A stretch of DNA of 64,000 bases from Eudoraea chungangensis (GTDB taxonomy: Bacteria; Bacteroidota; Bacteroidia; Flavobacteriales; Flavobacteriaceae). Positions 44,357 through 51,462 of this stretch are shown piece by piece (the first letter of the stretch is position 1; each line of letters opens with the position of its first letter). Both the position numbers and the translations under genes were made by a program. The DNA is taken from positions 661,254 to 725,253 of the forward strand of contig NZ_JARDUB010000003.1 in NCBI RefSeq assembly GCF_029360665.1, in the 5' to 3' direction. The notes under the pieces are model-generated. The model did not search any database. It had not been told where the DNA came from and was given only the letters and a program-made list of their open reading frames with translations.

Positions 44357-44491
44357 GGCTACAACGGTTAGTATAAGAGCAGTAGCGGATTAAAATACCC
44401 TAACTTTCAAATCACAATATACTTAATTAAACACAAAAACGGTTTGAGTATGCACCCAAACCGCTATTGCTTTTATACCTTGTTGTAAATC
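44357..44491 (-). repeat. attC-like site, GTAGCGG family
   Basis: GGCTACAACGGTTAGTATAAGAG ... TTTTATACCTTGTTGTAAATC. Arms AGCAGTAGCGG / CCGCTATTGC. Confidence 0.9.
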
Positions 44492-44498
44492 GTTTTTT

Positions 44499-45368
44499 TC
44501 AATTCTTCAGCCATTCAAGAGCAAATTTTGCAACTTGTTCCCATCCATCAGCACCGCATATAAAATGATCTTTGCCTTCGAAAAATTTTGAATCAACAAT
44601 ACTTTCCTGATTTTTATAGTGCTTTATATTTTTTCTTACCAACTCATTCGGAACTATTACATCATCTAATCCTCCAAGAAATAACAAAGGAGCATGAGGC
44701 TTCTTTGTATCAACCTTAGTGATTTTTTTTAATGCAGCTCGATGCGTTCTTCTGCTCTCTGGAACCGCATATTGGTCAAACGCTTTATCAGACTCTTCCA
44801 ATGAAAGAGTATTAGCAAAAGCATAATGAAACCACTTTTTATATTTTTCTGTATCAGGATTAAAAACACTTCTTCCTTTAAAAAAGTTTAAACTTTTGTT
44901 GTTGGCTTTCCAAAAGCTAGGTTTGAATGATAATGTGCCTTTTGGTGGTGCAGAGCTAATCAGCACTGCAGCTTCGACTTTACCTAATTCAACTAGCTTT
45001 TGTGCTGCAAGACCACCAAACGAATGTCCAATAAGAATGGGTTTTTCAGGTAGAGCGTCAATCAGTTTTTCCAAATATAATAACCAATCTTCGAAACGAA
45101 CATCTTCTAAACCTTGAGGTGGATTCAGACGAAGTTTATTGGGTTTGCCATGATGCTTAGGGTTTGCAGGAGTGTAACAAGTGTATCCTTCACTTTCAAA
45201 GAGCGTTTTCCATTCCTTCCAACTTTCATTATTCACGAATAGACCATGGATAAATATGATAGTCTTTGATTTTAGATTTTTTTCCATTTTGCTTTGATTT
45301 AGATCTTGAGAATAAGAATTCGCAGAAAACAATAATGCGAATGCTACTAAGATTGTATATAATTTCAT
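44499..45368 (-). CDS. Secreted alpha/beta hydrolase
   Basis: A 289-aa alpha/beta hydrolase with signal peptide ending ANSYSQ. IIFIHGLFVNNESW holds the oxyanion region, LIGHSFGGLAAQ the nucleophile elbow, GGLDDVIVP the acid and GKDHFICG the histidine: a complete triad. It follows a Crp/Fnr regulator gene by 71 bp in the same cassette, so the regulator may control it. Substrate unknown. Confidence 0.87.
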   Translation of the reverse strand: MKLYTILVAFALLFSANSYSQDLNQSKMEKNLKSKTIIFIHGLFVNNESWKEWKTLFESEGYTCYTPANPKHHGKPNKLRLNPPQGLEDVRFEDWLLYLEKLIDALPEKPILIGHSFGGLAAQKLVELGKVEAAVLISSAPPKGTLSFKPSFWKANNKSLNFFKGRSVFNPDTEKYKKWFHYAFANTLSLEESDKAFDQYAVPESRRTHRAALKKITKVDTKKPHAPLLFLGGLDDVIVPNELVRKNIKHYKNQESIVDSKFFEGKDHFICGADGWEQVAKFALEWLKN

Positions 45369-45439
45369 TTTACTTCTTGTTTATTTGAAGCAAAGCTCAG
45401 TATCTCAATAATGAATTTTCTTAACCTCGGTTAAAATCG

Positions 45440-46027
45440 TTATTTGCCCGCTAATCTTTTTCTTATTCTGCTAAGGGATGGACCTTGTATTCCAAGGTAT
45501 GACGAAATATGATAAAGAGGTATCTCATTGCACAGCTCAGGATGAGCTTTTATTAAATCTAGATATCGCTCTTCGGGAGATTTTAGAAGAAAACTTTCCA
45601 CTCTTTGAGTCACTACACTTGCTACCCATTCTGCAGTCAACCGACCAAAATTCTCCCATTCATGAGATTGTCTGTATAGGTCATCTAGAGATTTTGTGTT
45701 AATACAAATAATTCGAGCATCTGTTAATGCTTCTGTATAAAATTGACAAGGAATTTGATTGACAAAGCTTTTATAGGCAGATATAAAGCCATCTTTGGAA
45801 AAAAAGAATACATTTTTTTCTTCTCCACTAATGGGATCAATAATATAGGAGCGAAATGTTCCTTCTAGTATATAGCCTAGTTCCTTGCAAACATTTTTGT
45901 AGTCATTAAACAATTCACCTTTTTTAAATGATTTTTCATGCCAAACACCTGCAGAAAGTTTGAAAGCATTTTCGCTCATAGAGGAAAAACCATTTAAAAC
46001 AAGCTGAAGTCTATGATTATTTGTCAT
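45440..46027 (-). CDS. Crp/Fnr-family transcriptional regulator
   Basis: A 195-aa regulator with a cyclic-nucleotide-binding-like sensor domain (KELGYILEGTFRSYIID, FFFSKDGFISAYKSF) and a C-terminal HTH (ISSYLGIQGPSLSRIRKRL). Start at MTNNH lies about 18 nt from the cassette boundary. First gene of a two-gene cassette with the alpha/beta hydrolase; both ends read GTTGTAAATC. It is a different sequence from the Crp/Fnr protein at 8998. Confidence 0.85.
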   Translation of the reverse strand: MTNNHRLQLVLNGFSSMSENAFKLSAGVWHEKSFKKGELFNDYKNVCKELGYILEGTFRSYIIDPISGEEKNVFFFSKDGFISAYKSFVNQIPCQFYTEALTDARIICINTKSLDDLYRQSHEWENFGRLTAEWVASVVTQRVESFLLKSPEERYLDLIKAHPELCNEIPLYHISSYLGIQGPSLSRIRKRLAGK

Positions 46028-46036
46028 ATTTTTAAT

Positions 46037-46177
46037 GATTTACAACGGTCTTGTGTATAGCTTGTTGCGGTTTTCAAACTGCGGATTTATCCGCTGGATT
46101 AAATGTAGTTAAATTGCAGGAAGTTTCATAAGGTTAACCATCAGAGCCGCAATGAGCTATACACGTTGTTGTAAAAC
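46037..46177 (-). repeat. attC-like site nearest the recombinase
   Basis: Left GATTTACAACGGTCTTGTGTATAGC, right GCTATACACGTTGTTGTAAAAC. Arms GTGTATAGCTTGTTGCGG / GTGTATAGCTCATTGCGG pair over about 17 bp; the two outer boxes are offset by three bases, as in attC sites. Confidence 0.92.
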
Positions 46178-46182
46178 GTTTT

Positions 46183-47301
46183 TTACTTTATTTCTTTAAG
46201 TAATTTTTCTGCTTTTTCCTTTAGAAGATTTTTAGAAATTAAATCGTTTAATATCTTTTTTGCCTTTTGGTTATTACCCAGAGAGTAATGTGTTCTTGCT
46301 AATACAAATTCAAGATTCTGGTCAAAAAAGTGAGGAGATGTCAACTCCATAATTTCCATTGCTTTTTTTAATTCGACTTTATTTTCTTTTGCAGCAATCG
46401 TTTTGTAATAACCCCATACAGCGATTAAAGGAATGTCATAATTCTCTATATTTTTTGCTAATAACGATTCCGCTTTTTCAAATGTTATCTTATTATCTAG
46501 AATATCTTGAATTAAATACACGCTATTCTCATCGTCATACAATTCTCTTTTTACAGGTGTAATCCCAAAAGATTTTACAACGGCTTCTGCAGATTTTGCT
46601 GTTGAAAATGGATTTTGACCGGTAACAAATTTTCCTGAAACAACAACCTTAGACAACATGAAATCAGCTTGTTTAAAGATAGCACCCCTTTCTTCTAATT
46701 TAGTCTCCAAACTAAAAGGAAATTCCTTCACCCATTTTTTTCCAAAAAGCTCCTCTTCTATGTTACAAAAGCTTGTTAATTCAACGCCTTTTATAATAAA
46801 CTCATCGTTACTTTTAATATTTACAAATGAAGCTGGTCCGTGGCAAACCGATGAAATAACCGTACTTTTCCTCTCATATAGATTTAATACGATATCTTGC
46901 AAAGAGGGGTCAAAAGGTAAATCGAACATTGCACCTTTTCCCCCAACAATGTAAATAGCATCGTAGTCTTCAGGGTTCACATCTGCCGTAGTCATTGTAT
47001 TATCTAAAAAACTTAGAGCCTCTTTATCTTCTAATAGTGTTTTGTTATAGGTCTTCTCTGTATTGAATTTGTCTGCCTCTACTTTTCCTCCTTTGGGACT
47101 AGCTACATTAACAGAAAAGTTGTTATTTTTAAAAACTAAATAGGCTTGAGAGAATTCGTCAAACTCATAACCGGGTCTTATTGAGCCATTATCTTTACCG
47201 TAACTACTCACTACCATTAAAATGTTTTTCTGCTCTTTATTGGATTGAGAAAAAAGAATGATTGGTAAAAAAAGAACGATTGTTAAAACTATTTTTTTCA
47301 T
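46183..47301 (-). CDS. Secreted DJ-1/PfpI-family protein with TPR-like tail (first cassette)
   Basis: A 372-aa protein: signal peptide ending ILFSQ, then a DJ-1/PfpI (class I glutamine-amidotransferase-like) domain in about residues 25-250. The nucleophile cysteine is in VISSVCHGPASF and YDAIYIVGGKGAMFD precedes it. Residues about 265-370 are helical and TPR-like (MEIMELTSPHFFDQNLEFVLARTHYSLG). Relatives include glyoxalase III and chaperones; the role here is unknown. It is cassette 1, next to the recombinase. Confidence 0.83.
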   Translation of the reverse strand: MKKIVLTIVLFLPIILFSQSNKEQKNILMVVSSYGKDNGSIRPGYEFDEFSQAYLVFKNNNFSVNVASPKGGKVEADKFNTEKTYNKTLLEDKEALSFLDNTMTTADVNPEDYDAIYIVGGKGAMFDLPFDPSLQDIVLNLYERKSTVISSVCHGPASFVNIKSNDEFIIKGVELTSFCNIEEELFGKKWVKEFPFSLETKLEERGAIFKQADFMLSKVVVSGKFVTGQNPFSTAKSAEAVVKSFGITPVKRELYDDENSVYLIQDILDNKITFEKAESLLAKNIENYDIPLIAVWGYYKTIAAKENKVELKKAMEIMELTSPHFFDQNLEFVLARTHYSLGNNQKAKKILNDLISKNLLKEKAEKLLKEIK

Positions 47302-47364
47302 TTTTGAAATTTATCTTTTTATTGAAATAGATTAATAACACGAATGAAAGAAGTTTTTGTTACA

Positions 47365-47413
47365 ATAGTGCAAAATGTTTTACAACAATTGAATATAACA
47401 CATTATGCACTAT
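47365..47413 (-). repeat. attI-like junction with inverted repeat
   Basis: Arms ATAGTGCAAAATGT (47365) and ACATTATGCACTAT (47400) match at 13 of 14 positions. Between them lies GTTTTACAAC (47377-47386), the inverted start of cassette 1, whose other end at 46168 is identical. The arrangement fits a double-stranded primary recombination site; since one arm falls inside the cassette, an operator is also possible. Confidence 0.5.
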
Positions 47414-47426
47414 ATATTTTTTATAG

Positions 47427-48551
47427 CTAAGATAGCAAATCATAAATATTCTTGAAGGAATTTTCTGATACATGAGTTTAGATCTCCGTTGTTTTGCTCG
47501 AATTATGACCCAAAAGAACTTGTATCTTTCGTAAATCAGTTCCCTTATTCAACAAATGTGTTGCGAAACTATGACGGAGCATATGTGGCGTAACTCTTCT
47601 TTTAATTCCGGCTTTTTTTGCAGCACAACTAACTATATTCACCACACTCGTAGGAGAGTAGGCTTTACCACTGGGACTTTCGAAAAGATATGTCTGTGGT
47701 TGATATCGTTTGTAATAATTACGTAATTCCTTTAGCAGTTTGGCACTTAAAATTGAATATCGATCTTTTTTACCCTTTCCCTGGTTAACTCTTACTAACA
47801 TGCGCTTACTATCAATGTCCTCTGGTCTTAAAGACAAGACTTCTGATCTTCTTAAACCCGAACTATAGAGTAAACCAACGATACATCGATGCTTTACATT
47901 TTTAATTTCCCCGAGCAAATCATGAACCTCTATCACAGAAAGCACCTTTGGTAGCTTTTTAGATTTCCTTGGCCGTTCAATAGAATAAAACCGATTGGGC
48001 ATTCCACATACAATCTCGTAGTAGAATTTAATACTGTTTATGGCTTGATTGATATAGGAATCAGAGCTTTCTTTCCGAACTAGAAAAAGCAGGTATTTGC
48101 GGATATCGTTTTCGTCTAATTCATTCAATATGGCATTGGGATAAAAGCGCATGAATGCCTCAAAGCATGAGATGTAAATTCTTGCTGTATTGGGTGCATA
48201 TTTCTTAAGCTCTAACTTTTCAAGATATTCGTTAGGACATAATTGTTCCTGACCTCTAGAATTTCTATGATTCTGGCGTTTAAAGCTACCCTTACTTGGC
48301 TTATTAGGAAGAGCTTTGTTATGAAAGAAATAGTTGCCATTTATCCAAGCCACACCTTTAAATAGTTTAAATATCAATTGTATGTTTTCTTTCGTATTCG
48401 GCAAAAAATACATTTGATACCGGAAAGACCATGCTACGTTATTCAATAAATTCACCTTTTCTTGTAAATAACAATTTGCTTGAAATTGGAGGCCTATACA
48501 AGATCGATTTTCAATATATAAGTGTTTCAGTGTAATACTCTTCCCAAACAT
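47427..48551 (-). pseudogene. Tyrosine recombinase (integron-like integrase), catalytic Tyr codon is TAA
   Basis: A site-specific recombinase expected to be 374 aa. An N-terminal domain (about 1-85, ITLKHLYIEN...WSFRYQMYFLPN) typical of Bacteroidota recombinases is followed by a SAM-like core-binding domain (about 105-185) and the catalytic domain. Catalytic residues visible: Arg234 (SSGLRRSE), Lys in QGKGKKDR, His323 and Arg326 (TPHMLRHSF), His349 (LLGHN). The frame ends TTEI then TAA at 47478-47480, where the nucleophile of TTEIYTHVS is expected; THVSENSFKNIYDLLS follows in frame to a second stop. The insertion that marks IntI between patch II and the HxxR motif is absent. As read, the protein cannot cleave DNA. 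Confidence 0.88.
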
Positions 48552-48770
48552 GCCTATAAAGTTTCCTCGTAAAATAAGTTATCATACCGCAACTTAACAG
48601 TAATTAAAACATTTAAGGAAATTTCAACTGTCCGATGCCCATAAGGTATGCCTAGCTAAAATTGTATACTACTTTTTCCACTTTTAGGAAGAAAAAACAA
48701 AGTTGCCGGCGGCGACAAAACTTTTATAAACCTGAGAAACTTTCAACTGTTTACCTAATTATTTGCAAAT
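48552..48770. other. Gene-free stretch between recombinase and tRNA-Val
   Basis: No coding region. One imperfect GC-rich palindrome, GTTGCCGGCGGCGAC (48702-48716), stands out from the AT-rich surroundings and could be an operator. No clear -33/-7 promoter for the recombinase was found. Confidence 0.4.
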
Positions 48771-48804
48771 AAAAAAGCTTCAGAAAATCGAAATCTTCTG
48801 AAGC
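48771..48804 (-). terminator. Intrinsic terminator after tRNA-Val
   Basis: On the minus strand CTTCAGAAGATTTCG folds with its partner TTTTCTGAAG and is followed by a T run (CTTTTTTATT). It ends the tRNA transcript before the recombinase gene. Confidence 0.82.
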
Positions 48805-48816
48805 CTAGTGTTTACC

Positions 48817-48894
48817 TGGTGGGCCCTACTGGATTCGAACCAGTGACCCCCTGCTTGTAAGGCAGGTGCTCTGAACCAACTGAGCTAAGAGCCC
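48817..48894 (-). tRNA. tRNA-Val (anticodon TAC)
   Basis: A 78-nt cloverleaf with encoded CCA. Acceptor GGGCTCT/AGGGCCC with one G-U pair, D-arm GCTC...GAGC, anticodon arm CCTGC-CTTACAA-GCAGG giving TAC, T-arm ACTGG-TTCGAAT-CCAGT. It sits 265 bp from the recombinase start, but no copy of its 3' end was seen at the far end of the array. Confidence 0.96.
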
Positions 48895-48905
48895 CAAAGG
48901 GGATG

Positions 48906-48940
48906 CAAATATAGGATAGTTTTTTATTCCCCAAAACAAA
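48906..48940 (-). promoter_or_regulatory. Promoter of tRNA-Val
   Basis: Bacteroidota-type promoter on the minus strand: -33 TTTGTTTTG (48940-48932) and -7 TATATTTG (48913-48906), 18 nt apart. Transcription would start about 5 nt before the tRNA. Confidence 0.75.
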
Positions 48941-48952
48941 AAATAAAAAAAT

Positions 48953-50167
48953 TTATACTACCTCTGCCACAGTAAATGTACTGCCACCAATAAACAGAAG
49001 ATCTTTGTTGTCTGCCCTGTCTCTAGCAGCCTTATATGCACTGCCTAAAGATGAATAGGAAGTTCCAATAAGTCCAAACTTGGCAGCTTTGTCTCTAAGT
49101 ATTTCTGCCTCTAAACCTCGAACTACCTTTGGTTTGCAAAAATAATAAGATGCATTTCTGGGAAACAAGGGCAAGATTTTATCTAAATCTTTCCCCTTCA
49201 CAAAACCTAGAACAAAATGGAGATCATTGAATCTACGTTTTTGGAGCTGTTGCAAAACCAATGTCAATCCTTCTCTATTATGTGCGGAATCGCAAATGGT
49301 AAGAGGTTTTTCGCTAAGAATCTGCCACCTTCCTAGCAAGTTGGTATTTGCAACTACATTTTTTAATCCTTTTACCAGATGAGTTTCTTTAATGCCATAA
49401 GAAGGTAGTTGGGCAATAACCTCAACAACACCTTTCACATTCTTTATTTGATATTCCCCTAATAATGGTAGACTATAGTTTTTAGACTCGTTTGCAGAGG
49501 CGAAAGAGAGAGGTGCTTTTTTATCTAAGGCTATATCCTGAAAGATAGTGGCCACTTCTTCCTGGAATTCACTTACTACAACAGGAGTTCCATTTTTAAT
49601 AATTCCTGCTTTTTCTCTTGCTATCTCCTTCAGAGTACTCCCCAAAAGATCTTGATGATCCAGACCTATATTGGTAATTAGACTTATTTCAGGATGTATT
49701 ATGTTGGTGGCATCCAGTCTTCCGCCAAGACCAACTTCAATCATGGCTATATCCACCTTTTGTTTAGCAAAATAATCAAAAGCCATACCTACCGTCATTT
49801 CAAAAAAAGAGAGATCATGCTCTTCCAGAAAGCTCCTATGCTCCTGAATAAAGCAGGTCACTTCCGTCTGCGAGATGCATTCACCACTGATTTTTATTCG
49901 TTCTCGGAAATCCTTTAAGTGCGGAGAAGTATAGAGTCCGACCTTATATCCGGCTTCCTGGAAAATGGAAGCCAGCATATGACTACTAGATCCTTTACCA
50001 TTTGTGCCTGCTATGTGTATGCTTTTAAACTTTTTGTGTGGATCTCCCAAATATTTGGCAAAAGCCAGGATGGTATCGAGTTTTGAATTATATGCAGAAG
50101 CCCCTTTTTGCTGATACATTGGGAGTCTGGAAAACATCCAACGCAAGGTTTCGTCGTAAGACACCAC
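48953..50167 (-). CDS. folC: Folylpolyglutamate / dihydrofolate synthase
   Basis: A Mur-ligase-family enzyme that adds glutamate to folates (and usually dihydropteroate), 404 aa. The ATP loop GTNGKGSSSHMLAS lies at residues about 53-66, followed by SPHLKDFRERI. GLGGRLDATN and GLDHQDLLG are typical FolC motifs and ICDSAHNREGL is the C-terminal domain start. The start is GTG, directly after the tonB stop (TAAGTG), implying translational coupling. Last protein gene of the operon; the product is cytoplasmic. Confidence 0.94.
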   Translation of the reverse strand: MVSYDETLRWMFSRLPMYQQKGASAYNSKLDTILAFAKYLGDPHKKFKSIHIAGTNGKGSSSHMLASIFQEAGYKVGLYTSPHLKDFRERIKISGECISQTEVTCFIQEHRSFLEEHDLSFFEMTVGMAFDYFAKQKVDIAMIEVGLGGRLDATNIIHPEISLITNIGLDHQDLLGSTLKEIAREKAGIIKNGTPVVVSEFQEEVATIFQDIALDKKAPLSFASANESKNYSLPLLGEYQIKNVKGVVEVIAQLPSYGIKETHLVKGLKNVVANTNLLGRWQILSEKPLTICDSAHNREGLTLVLQQLQKRRFNDLHFVLGFVKGKDLDKILPLFPRNASYYFCKPKVVRGLEAEILRDKAAKFGLIGTSYSSLGSAYKAARDRADNKDLLFIGGSTFTVAEVV

Positions 50168-51067
50168 TTATTCGCCCAGTTTGAAGTTAACAACCACGAA
50201 CCCCTTTTGTCTGGAAGGTGCCTTGGAATCTGAGTTCCATTCGTGCATCATAGCCGTTTTCCGGGCAGGTGCCAACAAGCATGGATCGGTATTTGTAGTT
50301 CCTTTTACTCCTGGTGTAGCTTGTATTACCTTGCCATTCTTGTCTACAATAATTTCCACAACCACACGTCCTTCCTGATTACATTCTTGAGGAACTTTAC
50401 CCTTTCTCCCTAATGTTCTGCCGCTTAGACCATAACCTCCGGTTCCGTTCCCAGATCCGGGACTCCCATAATAACTCGTTGCATAAGGATTGCCATCCGG
50501 ACTGCCCTTATCTCCAGCTACATTATCATCTCCCTCACTCCCCTGCGCTTCACCATCCGCACTATTCAGACCTCCCATGAGTTCATCTAGTTTCTTCTTC
50601 TTGGCTTCTTTTTCCTTTCGTTCCTTTTCTTCCGCCTCTCTTTGCTCCCTGGCTAATTTATCTGCCTTAGCCTTGGCCCTTTTAGCCGCCTCTTCTGCTT
50701 CTTTTTTTGCAATAGCCTCTTGCTTTATACGAATAGACTCTTCGGTGTCTTGCGTAAGGACCTTCTCCGTAACATTTTCAGTAACATCTTCTTCAGCTAT
50801 TTCTTCTATTTTTGCTTCTTGTGGTTCTTCTACTACTTCCTCTTCTTCCTGTTCCACAGGAGTAGCTGCGGCAGCCTTTATCTTCTTTTTGGGTTGTTTT
50901 TCGCCCATACCATAGTCCATGGAACCAAAATTGATAGTAATTCCATTCTCTATTGGAGGGTCCATATAGGTTAGACCAATATAAAAAAGCAAAAGGAGTA
51001 GTACACTTAACAAAAGAGTAGTAAGTGTAAAAGATTTTTTCTTGTGTCTCGTGTCTAAGAAGGACAT
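50168..51067 (-). CDS. TonB-like energy transducer
   Basis: A 299-aa periplasmic-spanning protein that passes proton-motive force from ExbB/ExbD to outer-membrane receptors. One N-terminal membrane helix (TLLLSVLLLLLFYIGLTY), a long Glu/Lys/Ala-rich region (about 55-165), a Gly-rich linker, and a C-terminal TonB domain (GRVVVEIIVDKNGKVIQATPG). The start codon overlaps the exbD stop (TAATG). Its length and order are usual for flavobacterial ExbBD-TonB operons. Confidence 0.88.
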   Translation of the reverse strand: MSFLDTRHKKKSFTLTTLLLSVLLLLLFYIGLTYMDPPIENGITINFGSMDYGMGEKQPKKKIKAAAATPVEQEEEEVVEEPQEAKIEEIAEEDVTENVTEKVLTQDTEESIRIKQEAIAKKEAEEAAKRAKAKADKLAREQREAEEKERKEKEAKKKKLDELMGGLNSADGEAQGSEGDDNVAGDKGSPDGNPYATSYYGSPGSGNGTGGYGLSGRTLGRKGKVPQECNQEGRVVVEIIVDKNGKVIQATPGVKGTTNTDPCLLAPARKTAMMHEWNSDSKAPSRQKGFVVVNFKLGE

Positions 51068-51453
51068 TAATTTGGTCGCACTGCCAGGATCACTTTATAA
51101 CTATTCCGGTTCGCAATATCCATAACGCTAACTGCTTCTTTAATCGCAACGCTTTCTTCTGCTCTCAGAATAATAGTTGGTTTTTCCTGACCTTCTAGTG
51201 CCTTTTTTAATTCAATTTCAATGTATTCTCCGTTTATTCTCTCATTATTAACAAAGTACTCAAGGTTCTTATTAATCGTCACGGATACGTTCTGTGTATT
51301 TGTAGACTTGCCCTTGGCTTTGGGTAATAATAAATCGAGGGCATTTGGTGAATTTGCTGTCAACATAAAAAATATCAACAATAAAAACACTATATCTGTC
51401 ATAGAAGACATACTAAACTCTGGACTTATCTTATTTCTCCCTTTTAATTTCAT
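51067..51453 (-). CDS. exbD: ExbD/TolR biopolymer transport protein
   Basis: A 128-aa inner-membrane protein of the ExbB-ExbD motor. It has a single helix with the functional Asp at SMTDIVFLLLIFFML and a periplasmic domain ending VSVMDIANRNSYKVILAV. It lies 9 nt after exbB and overlaps the next gene by 1 nt. Confidence 0.93.
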   Translation of the reverse strand: MKLKGRNKISPEFSMSSMTDIVFLLLIFFMLTANSPNALDLLLPKAKGKSTNTQNVSVTINKNLEYFVNNERINGEYIEIELKKALEGQEKPTIILRAEESVAIKEAVSVMDIANRNSYKVILAVRPN

Positions 51454-51462
51454 AGGGTGTTT

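Larger units (their letters stand above)
4909..47413 (-). mobile_element. Integron-like gene-cassette array, about 37 cassettes
   Basis: The array spans about 42.5 kb between a plus-strand hydrolase gene and a tyrosine recombinase gene. Genes on the minus strand are separated by imperfect inverted repeats whose outer boxes read nnnAACAA...CGTTnnn in gene sense, like integron attC sites. For most cassettes the 9-10 bases at the start match the inverted bases at the end of the same cassette, not of the neighbour. In at least 14 cassettes the stop codon lies within about 12 nt of the site. One gene (18805-20346) runs the other way. Seventeen cassettes show identical ends and five differ by one base. 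Several sites are decayed or halved. Assignment as an integron-like system is inference from structure; folding scores were not computed. Confidence 0.88.

Noticed and set aside
6198..46177. CRISPR array
   Set aside because: The repeats are long, imperfect inverted repeats at irregular 0.6-2.7 kb spacing with genes between them, and no cas genes are present.
6198..46177. Insertion sequences or MITEs as the source of the inverted repeats
   Set aside because: No transposase genes and no target-site duplications were seen. The matching ends belong to the gene units, not to the repeats.
47478..48551. Canonical integron integrase IntI
   Set aside because: The IntI-specific segment between patch II and the HxxR box is missing and the N-terminal domain differs. 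It is therefore called a tyrosine recombinase of an integron-like system.
4909..48894. Integrative element inserted at tRNA-Val
   Set aside because: A recombinase beside a tRNA suggests this, but no copy of the tRNA 3' end was seen near 4.9 kb, and there are no phage, conjugation or relaxase genes.
50490..50915. 141-codon plus-strand open frame
   Set aside because: A Ser-rich antisense shadow of the Glu/Lys-rich region of tonB.
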